Origin: Cytobacillus oceanisediminis
Lineage (GTDB): Bacteria > Bacillota > Bacilli > Bacillales > Cytobacillaceae
Assembly: GCF_004366035.1 (NCBI RefSeq)
Contig: NZ_SOEE01000002.1
Coordinates: 620,001 to 684,000 of the forward strand
Length of the DNA stretch: 64,000 nucleotides
Reading direction: 5' to 3'
In this document: one piece after another, positions 8,975-16,748 of the stretch
Layout: every line of letters starts with the position of its first letter
Numbering within the stretch: the stretch's first letter is position 1
Notes under the pieces: generated by a model
Database searches by the model: none
What the model was told of the DNA's origin: nothing
Seen by the model: the letters and a program-made list of their open reading frames with translations, nothing else
Program-made: the position numbers and the translations under genes

Positions 8975-9004
8975 TAGTGCCTACTCTAATGAATAGGCAC
9001 CAGA
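8975..9004. repeat. GTGCCTA hairpin after the aminotransferase stop
   Basis: TCTAGTGCCTA pairs with TAGGCACCAGA over 11 positions with one G-U. It lies 14 bases after the aminotransferase stop, but neither strand has a T run after the stem, so it may be an RNA stability or processing hairpin rather than a terminator. Confidence 0.55.
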
Positions 9005-9017
9005 TCAATATTAACTA

Positions 9018-10406
9018 TTAAACACTTTGTAATTTTAAACTCTTTTCAACCTCCTGAATGGCATCCGAGAAGATCGAAATCACTTTTTCAATTTCCTCTT
9101 TATTAATAATAAGCGGTGGTGAGAGGGCAATTATGTTTGTTCCTCCAAAGGTGACGGCCCTCACAATTAATCCTCGGGATAGACATTCTTCAACCAGCTT
9201 TTGGGCAGCCATTTTCTCAGGTTTAAAGGGAATTCCCTTTTCCCTATCCTCAAACAATTCAAATGCTCCAATCAAACCCTTTGCCCGTGATTTTGTCACC
9301 AGCGAATGATTCTCAGTCAAGTATTCAAAGCCTTTTTTCAGTTCTTTTTCCATCTTGCCTGCATGAGCCGGCAAATTTTCTTTTTCAATAATTTCGATAT
9401 TTTTTAATGCAACTGCACAGGCAGCGGGATGACCACTATAAGTAAATCCATGGAATAAGACATCATCCGAAACTTCAGCCAGGCTGTCCCTTAAACGTTC
9501 AGTAATTGCGACCGCTCCAAGCGGAATATAACCACTCGTTATACCCTTCGCCATACACATGACATCAGGTATAACATTCCAATGATCGACTCCGAACATT
9601 TTTCCTGTTCTGCCAAAACCGCAAATAACTTCATCAGCTATCATTAAGATGCCGTATTGGTCACAAAGCTCCCTCACAGCTTCTAAATATCCATTCGGCG
9701 GGATAATCACACCGCCTGCCCCCTGAATCGGTTCAACAATAACCGCAGCAATCTTTTCGGGGCCTTCATTTTCAATAATACCCCGAATGCTTCTAGCAAA
9801 GTCCGGATCGTTCTTGTCACCCAATTCACAATTCGTTTTGTGGGCTGCAGCATGGAGAAAATCTGGCGCCAGTGAGTTTGTCATATTTTGAAATTGCTGA
9901 ATTCCCGTTGCGCTTGTCGCCCCTATGGTAATTCCATGATAAGCGCGCTCTAAACCAATAATCTTCTTTTTCTGCGGCTGTCCCTTTAATTTCCAATAAT
10001 GCCTTACAAGCTTAAAGGCCGTATCATTTGATTCAGATCCTCCAGAAGTATAGAAAAACACATTCAAATCGCCAGGTGTAATGTTTGCCAGCTTTTCAGA
10101 CAGCCGAATAACCGATTCGTGAGAAAAATTGTTAAAAGATGAACTATAAGCAAGCTTGCCCATTTGCTCGCTCGCTGCCTCCCCAAGTTCCTTCCTGCCA
10201 TGACCTACATTCACATTCCACAGTGATGCCAGCGCATCAATATAGCGACCCCCATTTACATCGGTTAAGTAAACCCCTTTCCCCTCTGTAAAAATCCGTT
10301 TCGGCCCGCTCTCCTGATGCTGTCTTAATGAAGATGTTGGATGCAAATAATGCTTTTTATCCAGCTCTAAAAGATTCTTGATTTGATCTTTATTATACGT
10401 AGCCAT
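9018..10406 (-). CDS. Class III PLP aminotransferase (omega-amino acid type)
   Basis: A 462-aa fold-type I PLP enzyme. The phosphate-binding SGGSESNDTAFKLVR segment starts near residue 121; Asp258 of IADEV would hold the PLP pyridine nitrogen, and Lys287 in MCMAKGITSGYIPLGA is the Schiff-base lysine. The family moves amino groups from omega-amino acids or diamines (beta-alanine, taurine, putrescine, GABA-like substrates) to pyruvate or 2-oxoglutarate; the exact amine is not readable. I chose ATG 10406 because AAGGAGG is well spaced; the frame is open 60 bases further. A sigma-54 -24/-12 element lies 56-71 bases upstream, and a sigma-54 activator is divergent. Confidence 0.92.
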   Translation of the reverse strand: MATYNKDQIKNLLELDKKHYLHPTSSLRQHQESGPKRIFTEGKGVYLTDVNGGRYIDALASLWNVNVGHGRKELGEAASEQMGKLAYSSSFNNFSHESVIRLSEKLANITPGDLNVFFYTSGGSESNDTAFKLVRHYWKLKGQPQKKKIIGLERAYHGITIGATSATGIQQFQNMTNSLAPDFLHAAAHKTNCELGDKNDPDFARSIRGIIENEGPEKIAAVIVEPIQGAGGVIIPPNGYLEAVRELCDQYGILMIADEVICGFGRTGKMFGVDHWNVIPDVMCMAKGITSGYIPLGAVAITERLRDSLAEVSDDVLFHGFTYSGHPAACAVALKNIEIIEKENLPAHAGKMEKELKKGFEYLTENHSLVTKSRAKGLIGAFELFEDREKGIPFKPEKMAAQKLVEECLSRGLIVRAVTFGGTNIIALSPPLIINKEEIEKVISIFSDAIQEVEKSLKLQSV

Positions 10407-10461
10407 TCCGATTACCTCCTTATTATGATGAATAATATAAAAGTTACTTAAAAAAGTAGTC

Positions 10462-10477
10462 TGCAAATTTTATGCCA
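10462..10477 (-). promoter_or_regulatory. Sigma-54 (-24/-12) promoter of the aminotransferase
   Basis: On the minus strand TTGGCATAAAATTTGCA keeps the invariant GG and GC exactly 10 bases apart and matches the TGGCAC-N5-TTGCA consensus at all but one position. It is oriented toward the aminotransferase gene. Confidence 0.88.
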
Positions 10478-10537
10478 AAAATCTATTACTGCTAGATAAA
10501 GAAACCATGAGCTTCAGCTGAGAGTTTAATGATTTTG

Positions 10538-10566
10538 TGCATTAATAATAATGCATTTACGCATTA
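10538..10566. promoter_or_regulatory. Probable upstream activator sites (GCATTA repeats)
   Basis: TGCATTA and TAATGCA form an inverted repeat with a 4-base spacer, and a third GCATTA follows at 10561. They lie about 60-90 bases upstream of the -24 element, where an enhancer-binding protein normally binds. The activator is likely the product of the divergent gene at 10685. Confidence 0.6.
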
Positions 10567-10684
10567 ATATCATCATTATTATTTACTATTCTAAATATTA
10601 AGAATTGTTGATGCCTACTTAGTATGCTATTATTTCATTACCAGCCTTTATTACCTCAATTTATTAAAAAATGCGGGTGAATTT

Positions 10685-12094
10685 ATGGAAATTTGCGAGC
10701 TTACACATTATAAGAATTTGAACCATGAATTGGAGACAATTATTAATACCTGTTTTGATGAAATTTTTGTTACTGACGGCATTGGTACAGTCCTTAGAGT
10801 GAATCCAGCCGGAGAGGCATTTTATGGGATGAAGGCAGCTGAAATAGTAGGAAAAAACACGGAAGAACTGGCGAGAAAAGGGCTGTTTTCCCCATCTTTG
10901 TTTCCTATTGTAAAGGAACGAAAAGAGCGGGTTTCCATGATACAAAGAACAAGAACCGGCCAAACGATTCACTGCATCGGAAATCCCTCTCTGGATCCTG
11001 AAGGAAATATAGAGTTCATTATTTTTACCTCAAGGGATCTGACAGAAATCAGGCAGCTTCGCAATAAGATTGAGCGTACCGAACATTTACTTGAAAGCTT
11101 CCAGGAGGAACTCGAAGAACTAAGGAAATTTCAGAACAAAGAGGAAGAAGAATTTATTTCATTTTCACCAGATATGCGCAAAATTGTGAAAATGGTAGAT
11201 AAAATTGCCAAGGTGGATTCTACTGTACTTGTTACAGGAAAATCCGGTGTTGGAAAAGGTGTAATCGTATCTCTTATACATAAAAAAAGCAAAAGAAGGA
11301 AGCAGTCTTTCATTCATGTTAATTGCGGGGCAATACCGGAGCCTCTCATTGAATCAGAACTTTTTGGGTACGAGCCAGGCGCTTTTACAGGTGCCAATAA
11401 AGAAGGAAAAAAAGGATTGTTCGAAGAGGCAAATGGAGGCACATTATTTTTGGATGAAATTGGTGAGATGCCGGTTAATCTTCAGGTAAAACTATTAAAA
11501 GCTATTCAGGAGCATGAAATCCAGAGGGTTGGCGGGACCAGACCAATACAAGTAGATACCAGAATCATTGCTGCAACGAATAAAGACTTAGAAAAAATGG
11601 TGGAAGAAGGTACATTCAGAGAAGATTTATTTTACCGGTTAAATGTAATCCCTATTTATATTCCCCCTTTAAAAACAAGAAAAGAGGATATTTCATATTT
11701 AATGGATTACTTTTTAGAAATATCCAATAAAAAATATGGAACTTCAGCATATCTCACCTTAGAAGCAGAAAATAAGCTGATTAATTACAGTTGGCCTGGG
11801 AACGTTAGAGAATTGGAAAATTTGATGGAGCGATTGGTGGTTATAGCTGACAAGGATGAAATTCAGTTAACCGATTTGCCGCAAAAGATTGTTAACTCAT
11901 CTATCGGCCAACAGCAATATGCTGTCCAGATTAATGAAATTTGCTCTTTAAAGCAAGCACAGGAAGAATTGGAAGAACAATTAATTATAAATGCATATAA
12001 AAAATACCACAGCTCCTATAAAATCGGCAAAGTCCTCGGCATAAATCAATCAACTGCCTATAGGAAAATTCAAAAATATATTAAAGAACAATAA
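10685..12094 (+). CDS. Sigma-54-dependent activator, PAS-AAA+-HTH
   Basis: A 469-aa enhancer-binding protein. An N-terminal PAS-like sensor (about 15-120) is joined by a coiled coil (125-155) to the AAA+ domain: Walker A GKSGVGKG at 185-192, the sigma-54 contact loop GAFTGA at 232-237, Walker B LFLDEIGEM at 255-263, and the arginine-finger region REDLFYRLNVIP. A C-terminal helix-turn-helix (SYKIGKVLGINQSTAYRKIQKY) binds the upstream sites. There is no receiver domain, so it senses a ligand through PAS rather than a kinase. It is divergent from the aminotransferase, whose promoter is of the sigma-54 type. The ribosome site (GGGTGA) is weak. Confidence 0.92.
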   Translation: MEICELTHYKNLNHELETIINTCFDEIFVTDGIGTVLRVNPAGEAFYGMKAAEIVGKNTEELARKGLFSPSLFPIVKERKERVSMIQRTRTGQTIHCIGNPSLDPEGNIEFIIFTSRDLTEIRQLRNKIERTEHLLESFQEELEELRKFQNKEEEEFISFSPDMRKIVKMVDKIAKVDSTVLVTGKSGVGKGVIVSLIHKKSKRRKQSFIHVNCGAIPEPLIESELFGYEPGAFTGANKEGKKGLFEEANGGTLFLDEIGEMPVNLQVKLLKAIQEHEIQRVGGTRPIQVDTRIIAATNKDLEKMVEEGTFREDLFYRLNVIPIYIPPLKTRKEDISYLMDYFLEISNKKYGTSAYLTLEAENKLINYSWPGNVRELENLMERLVVIADKDEIQLTDLPQKIVNSSIGQQQYAVQINEICSLKQAQEELEEQLIINAYKKYHSSYKIGKVLGINQSTAYRKIQKYIKEQ

Positions 12095-12097
12095 AAA

Positions 12098-12122
12098 AAC
12101 TCCTGGCTGGCCAGGAGTTTTA
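12098..12122. terminator. Bidirectional terminator
   Basis: AACTCCTGG and CCAGGAGTT pair perfectly over a CTGG loop, with AAAAAA before and TTT after. It ends the activator transcript. No convincing gene occupies 12123-12240; a 32-codon minus-strand ORF there is discussed in the findings. Confidence 0.85.
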
Positions 12123-12240
12123 CATTATAAATTTCCCTGTTGGCTTATGTTCACAAAACTTTCTTTAGATAGTCCGGAAACCTTCTTCTCGCCATGAACC
12201 ACTAATCCCTTTGCTTTTCTCATTCCGCAATACTTCTCAA

Positions 12241-13455
12241 TTACCTGGTTTGTGCTTTATCTTCAATTGTTTGTACGATTTTTTCATTTAATAATTCCTC
12301 AATCTTTGCTTCATCATACCCAATCTTTTTCAAGATATCCTTCGAATTTTCTCCCAGCTTTGGCGGAGCTTGTTTAATCTCTGCTGGTGACATGCTTAGT
12401 TCAAATGGAAGCCGCGGAAGCTTAAATCCTTCGATGTTCGAATGTGCCACCCTCTCCCACATCTTGATGGCTTCAGCCTGCTCATCCCCCACAACTTCTG
12501 AGATCTTTTTTACCTTTGAGCTCGGTACCCCGGCTTCTGCCAAAAGTTTTACCCATTCATCAGCAGTTTTTGATTGCAGTATGTTTTCAATGGCAACCCT
12601 CAAATTCTCTCTATTTTCAATTCTTTTAGGATTAGTCTCATATCTTGTGTCTGTAATCCATTCAGCTTTACCGAGCACTTTACATAAACGGCTAAATAAT
12701 GAATTATTGGATATTCCAATCATGACGGGTGCATCGCTTGCATAAAACGCACCATATGGTGCAAAAGCTGTGTGGCCAGCACCATTTTTCTTGGGTTCCT
12801 TCCCTGTAGCAAGCCAGGATAGCATATGGTAGCCAACCCAAAAAACGCCTGTTTCATATAGCGAGGTTGTTACCAGCTGTCCTTCTCCCGTTTTTTCTTT
12901 ATGAAAAAGGGCAGAAATAATGCCGATGGCTCCCCACATAGCACTCCCCTGATCCAGCACGGAAACTGGAACTCTTGCAATCTCTGATCCTTCTGCCCCG
13001 TTAATCCCGATAATGCCGGAATCAGCCTGGGCGATCGCATCGTACCCGGATCTTTCACGCAAAGGTCCGTCCTGGCCATAAGCAGATAAGGAACAATAAA
13101 CAATTGCAGGATTAATTTCTTTTAATTTTTCGTAACCAAGTCCCATTTTTTCCGCTTTTTTATAACGGAAGTTCTCCACAAACACATCAGCTTTCTCAAC
13201 AAGATCGTAAACGATTTTTCGGCCATCATCCTTCTTAAGGTCAATGACAACAGATTTTTTATTGCGATTTATATGAAGGAAATAAACGCCTTCCCCTTCC
13301 CAAAAAGGTCCCATGCCCCTTGAGTCATCTCCAGTAACTGGCCTTTCAATTTTGATGATTTCAGCACCTAAATCCGCAAGAATCATAGTTAAACTGGGGC
13401 CGGAAATATTTGTTGTAACATCCACAATTGTAATACCTGATAACGGTCCTGCCAT
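12241..13455 (-). CDS. Class III (CaiB/BaiF) CoA-transferase
   Basis: A 404-aa family III CoA-transferase. LSGITIVDVTTNISGPSLTMIL is the N-terminal signature region, and Asp168 in VPVSVLDQGSAMWG matches the catalytic Asp. GGAGGAGG precedes the ATG. It is the last gene of an operon with HMG-CoA lyase, enoyl-CoA hydratase and an acyl-CoA dehydrogenase. Such a set needs an acid-activating step, and this enzyme supplies it, probably using succinyl-CoA, acetyl-CoA or a pathway product as donor. It is only moderately similar to the CoA-transferase at 4279, so the two are not recent duplicates. Confidence 0.9.
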   Translation of the reverse strand: MAGPLSGITIVDVTTNISGPSLTMILADLGAEIIKIERPVTGDDSRGMGPFWEGEGVYFLHINRNKKSVVIDLKKDDGRKIVYDLVEKADVFVENFRYKKAEKMGLGYEKLKEINPAIVYCSLSAYGQDGPLRERSGYDAIAQADSGIIGINGAEGSEIARVPVSVLDQGSAMWGAIGIISALFHKEKTGEGQLVTTSLYETGVFWVGYHMLSWLATGKEPKKNGAGHTAFAPYGAFYASDAPVMIGISNNSLFSRLCKVLGKAEWITDTRYETNPKRIENRENLRVAIENILQSKTADEWVKLLAEAGVPSSKVKKISEVVGDEQAEAIKMWERVAHSNIEGFKLPRLPFELSMSPAEIKQAPPKLGENSKDILKKIGYDEAKIEELLNEKIVQTIEDKAQTR

Positions 13456-13481
13456 CCCTGGTTCCTCCTCCTTATTGAAGA

Positions 13482-13507
13482 GAGGACCAAATTTAATAAT
13501 GGTCCTC
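13482..13507. repeat. Intra-operon hairpin
   Basis: GAGGACCA and TGGTCCTC are a perfect 8-bp inverted repeat with a 10-base loop in the 64-base gap between the acyl-CoA dehydrogenase stop and the CoA-transferase start. The T-rich tail is on the plus strand, opposite to transcription, so an mRNA processing or stability role is more likely than termination. Confidence 0.5.
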
Positions 13508-13519
13508 GGATTTTTGTTT

Positions 13520-14692
13520 TTAGAATGAACGCGGCAGCCCTAGAACATGCTGGCCAACATAGCTTACGACGAGGTTGTTGGTAATAGGAGCTACGATAAA
13601 CAGCCGGGCTTCCCTAAATTTACGTTCAATATTGTATTCCTTAGCAAAACCATATCCCCCATATGTGTCCATGGCTGCATTTGCTGCACGCCAGGTGGCT
13701 TCAGATGCCAGGTATTTAGCCATATTTGCTTCTGCACCGCAATCCATACCCGCATCAAATATCTCAGCTGCCTTATCACGCATTAATTTCGCTGCCTGAA
13801 TATCCATATACGACCTTGAAATTGGGAATTGAACTCCTTGATTTTGCCCGATTGGCCTGTTAAATACCACACGCTCATTTGCATATTGAACCGATTTATC
13901 AACGAAATACATCCCATCCCCGATCGATTCAGAGGCTATTAAAATGCGTTCTGCATTCATTCCTCCAAGCACATAGCGGAAGCCTTTGCCTTCTTCGCCA
14001 ATAAGGTTTTCAGCAGGAATTTCGGCTCCTTCGAAAAAGACTTCAGTTGTAGCATGATTGATCATCGTATCAATTGGCCGGATATCAATTTTATCTGCCT
14101 GTGCCTTCATATCCAGAATAAAAAGGCTAAGTCCATCTGTTTTCTTTTGCACCTGGTCTTTTGGTGTCGTTCTGGCCAGGAGCATCATTAAGTCTGAATG
14201 CTCAGCCCGGGAGGTCCAAATCTTTTGGCCGTGAACGATATATTTGTCTCCCTTTCTCTCAGCAAAAGTTTGAATGCTTGTTGTATCACTGCCTGCAGTT
14301 GGTTCAGTAATGCCAAAAGCCTGAAGCCTTAATTCACCGCTGGCAATCTTGGGGAGAAACCTTTGCTTTTGCTCCTCGTTTCCGTGCCGAAGCAATGCAC
14401 CCATTGTATACATTTGAGCATGGCAAGCTCCCGCATTTCCGCCTGAGCGATTTATCTCCTCTAAAATAATGCCTGCTTCCTTCATCCCTAGACCAGCTCC
14501 GCCATATTCTTCAGGAATGAGCACTGACAGCCAGCCTTCCTCAGTCAAGGCTTTGACAAATGCTGTAGGATAGGCATCTCTCTCATCTGTATCTCTCCAA
14601 TACTCTTCAGGAAAGCGCTCACATAACGTTCGCACACTTTTCCGTATCATTTCATGTTCAGTATTTTCCATTGTATGCGTATTATTTCCCAT
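13520..14692 (-). CDS. Acyl-CoA dehydrogenase lacking the usual catalytic Glu
   Basis: A 390-aa flavoprotein of the acyl-CoA dehydrogenase family. The FAD and substrate signature FGITEPTAGSDTTS and the DTYGGYGFAKEYNIERKFREAR region are clear. Where most members have the base Glu in a YEGT motif, this protein reads LFIVAPITNNLVVSYVGQ and ends GLPRSF. A subgroup with an AP-type motif exists; its base may lie elsewhere, as in isovaleryl-CoA dehydrogenase. I start it at ATG 14692, behind TTGGAGG. It lies between the enoyl-CoA hydratase and CoA-transferase genes and would desaturate the CoA ester. Substrate unknown. Confidence 0.88.
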   Translation of the reverse strand: MGNNTHTMENTEHEMIRKSVRTLCERFPEEYWRDTDERDAYPTAFVKALTEEGWLSVLIPEEYGGAGLGMKEAGIILEEINRSGGNAGACHAQMYTMGALLRHGNEEQKQRFLPKIASGELRLQAFGITEPTAGSDTTSIQTFAERKGDKYIVHGQKIWTSRAEHSDLMMLLARTTPKDQVQKKTDGLSLFILDMKAQADKIDIRPIDTMINHATTEVFFEGAEIPAENLIGEEGKGFRYVLGGMNAERILIASESIGDGMYFVDKSVQYANERVVFNRPIGQNQGVQFPISRSYMDIQAAKLMRDKAAEIFDAGMDCGAEANMAKYLASEATWRAANAAMDTYGGYGFAKEYNIERKFREARLFIVAPITNNLVVSYVGQHVLGLPRSF

Positions 14693-14728
14693 CTCGATTA
14701 CCTCCAATTATTTGAAAATATTAATTTA

Positions 14729-15529
14729 TTACTTCCCTTTCCATTGCGGCGGACGCTTTTCATTAAAAGCATAGATGCCCTCCAAACGATCTTCAGAATT
14801 TGCACATCTATAATAGGCCTCCAGTTCAAGTGCTAGCCCTGTTGCTAAATCTGTTTCTGCGCCTTTATTGACAGCTTTCTTTAAAGCCTTTAAAGATAAA
14901 GGCGCATTGGCAGCAATAGTTTCAGCCAGTTTAACGGTTTCTTCTGTGAGTGTTTCGCTTGAGAAAATATGATTGATGATTCCAAGCTGCATTCCTACTT
15001 CAGCGCCAATTCGTTTCCCTGTGAAAAGCATTTCCTTAGCCAAACCTAAAGGAATGATACGGGGGAGAAGCTGTGTTCCACCAATACCCGGAATAAGGCC
15101 TAATTTAGATTCTGGAAGTCCCATTCCTGCATGCGGAGCTGCAGTTCTAATATCGCAGCTTAGAGCAATTTCCATTCCGCCTCCTAATGCATACCCATTT
15201 ACTGCTCCTATTACCGGATAGGGAAATTCTCGGATTTTCAAAGTTACTTGTTCAAAGCTATCATGCTGTTTTTTCCATTCTTTCTCTGACATGCCATTCC
15301 GTTCTTTAAGATCGGCACCTACGCAAAAACTCTTCTTGCCAGAACCTGTTATAATGAGAACCCTTACATTTTCGTCATATTTTAATTCATCCAATACTTC
15401 AATTATTTCCAATGCCATTTTTGTATTCATGGCATTCATTGAATTGGGCCGATTTAAAGTTATTTGCACAACCCCTTCCTGATCTGGATAACTTTCGAGT
15501 TTAATCGTTTCATAGGTTTGCACCTGCAT
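14729..15529 (-). CDS. Enoyl-CoA hydratase (crotonase family)
   Basis: A 266-aa crotonase. The oxyanion-hole segments are SFCVGADLKER (68-78) and NGYALGGGMEIALSCDIR (111-128), and Glu120 and Glu140 (LPESKLGLIPGIGGTQLLPR) are at the two catalytic glutamate positions, so hydratase chemistry is expected rather than isomerase or decarboxylase only. GAAGGGATGAG precedes the ATG. It is the second gene of the HMG-CoA lyase operon; with a lyase for 3-hydroxy-3-methylglutaryl-CoA next door, a methylglutaconyl-CoA hydratase role is the natural inference. Citramalyl-CoA formation from mesaconyl-CoA would also fit. Confidence 0.9.
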   Translation of the reverse strand: MQVQTYETIKLESYPDQEGVVQITLNRPNSMNAMNTKMALEIIEVLDELKYDENVRVLIITGSGKKSFCVGADLKERNGMSEKEWKKQHDSFEQVTLKIREFPYPVIGAVNGYALGGGMEIALSCDIRTAAPHAGMGLPESKLGLIPGIGGTQLLPRIIPLGLAKEMLFTGKRIGAEVGMQLGIINHIFSSETLTEETVKLAETIAANAPLSLKALKKAVNKGAETDLATGLALELEAYYRCANSEDRLEGIYAFNEKRPPQWKGK

Positions 15530-15562
15530 CTAACTCATCCCTTCAAATAATTAATGTATATT

Positions 15563-16486
15563 TCAGTTCGGTACCGGAAACTTTCGGGAGCTTTTCCCTG
15601 CTTTTGCTACTTGCCCAGGCAAATCATGGCCAAGTATTTCTTTTAATTTATGAGAAGCAGCAATTAGAGCATCAAGGTCAATGGAGGTTTTTACTCCCAT
15701 TTCCTCAAGCATGTGAACAACATCTTCTGTACATACATTACCTGTTGCACCAGGGGCAAAAGGACAGCCTCCAATTCCACCTATTGAAGAATCATAAATC
15801 CTGATTCCCGCCTCCATACCAGCAAGAACATTAGCCATACCCATACCTCTTGTATTGTGAAAATGGCAGCCAAATTCAAAATTTCTCCATTCATCTCCAA
15901 CTGCTTTTGTTAAGTCATATATCTGTTTGGGATTGGCCATGCCAGTTGTATCTGCAAGTGTAATTCTGTTGATGTTATGTAAAAGGAGAGTATCTAATAT
16001 CTTCATGATTTGATTCTGGGGGACTGTTCCTTCAAATGGACAGCCAAATGAAGTTGCAACCGTTACATTTAATCCAATATTATTTTCAGATGCAAATTGA
16101 GACAAAACCTTAAAGCTATTCAGGGATTCTTCGGTTGTCTGGCGGACATTCTGCTGATTATGCGTATTACTCGCTGAAAGTACATAATTAACAGTACGGA
16201 CTCCATTTTCTTGGGCAATTTCTAGCCCTTTTAAATTCGGAACAAGGGCAACAAGCTCCATTTTTGCTTCATGCTCCTGAATTTGAGAATAGAAATCGGA
16301 CGTGTTCGCCATTTGGGGCACCAACCTGGGATTGACAAATGAACCAAATTCAACCTCAGATACCTTTGCCTCATGCAATAAATTAAAAACATCAAGCTTC
16401 TCTTCTGGTGTCAGTACTTTCGATTCAAGCTGAAGACCATCCCGAAGACCGACTTCATTAATCGTTACTTCCTTTACTAGCTTCAT
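15563..16486 (-). CDS. Hydroxymethylglutaryl-CoA lyase family protein
   Basis: A 307-aa HMGL-like TIM-barrel aldolase. The active-site pair Arg15-Asp16 lies in EVGLRDGLQLE; the metal-binding CHFHNTRGMG has His208 and His210; the catalytic Cys241 lies in GGIGGCPFAPGATGN, the HMG-CoA lyase signature. Known members split HMG-CoA to acetoacetate and acetyl-CoA, and some relatives use other 3-hydroxyacyl-CoAs. It is the promoter-proximal gene of a four-gene operon (lyase, hydratase, dehydrogenase, CoA-transferase). The ATG follows GGGGGA at a long spacing. A palindromic operator identical in type to those of the dicarboxylate island covers its -10 box. Confidence 0.92.
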   Translation of the reverse strand: MKLVKEVTINEVGLRDGLQLESKVLTPEEKLDVFNLLHEAKVSEVEFGSFVNPRLVPQMANTSDFYSQIQEHEAKMELVALVPNLKGLEIAQENGVRTVNYVLSASNTHNQQNVRQTTEESLNSFKVLSQFASENNIGLNVTVATSFGCPFEGTVPQNQIMKILDTLLLHNINRITLADTTGMANPKQIYDLTKAVGDEWRNFEFGCHFHNTRGMGMANVLAGMEAGIRIYDSSIGGIGGCPFAPGATGNVCTEDVVHMLEEMGVKTSIDLDALIAASHKLKEILGHDLPGQVAKAGKSSRKFPVPN

Positions 16487-16535
16487 AGCATTATTCCCCC
16501 ATTGGTTTGTAGGAAAAATTCTTAGCTTTATATAA

Positions 16536-16570
16536 ATAGGATACTGTATCCAATCTACAATTTCAATTAT
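16536..16570 (-). promoter_or_regulatory. Sigma-A-type promoter with GGATAC/GTATCC operator
   Basis: On the minus strand TTGAAA is followed after 17 bases by TATCCT. The perfect palindrome GGATACAGTATCC (16539-16551) covers the -10 box, so a bound regulator would block the lyase operon. The same arrangement is found at 33.5 and 46.8 kb. Confidence 0.7.
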
Positions 16571-16616
16571 TATTATGAATATTCAAAAGATTTTTTATAC
16601 CAATACATTTTTTAAT

Positions 16617-16643
16617 AAAAAAAAGAGTCCTCTGACTCTTTTT
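16617..16643. terminator. Bidirectional terminator after second sigma-54 activator
   Basis: AAAAGAGTC and GACTCTTTT pair perfectly over a CTCT loop; on the minus strand a run of T follows. It ends the activator gene that stops at 16749. Confidence 0.85.
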
Positions 16644-16748
16644 AAATGATTTATTAATTAAAGAAACATCCATCCATACTTACATACAGTTTTTTAGAAT
16701 TCTTAACTCTTTTTCAAAATAATAACCTATTCAAACACTTAACCTGCA

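Noticed and set aside
9004..9017. Third GTGCCTA hairpin as a classical terminator
   Set aside because: Neither strand has a U-rich tail after the stem.
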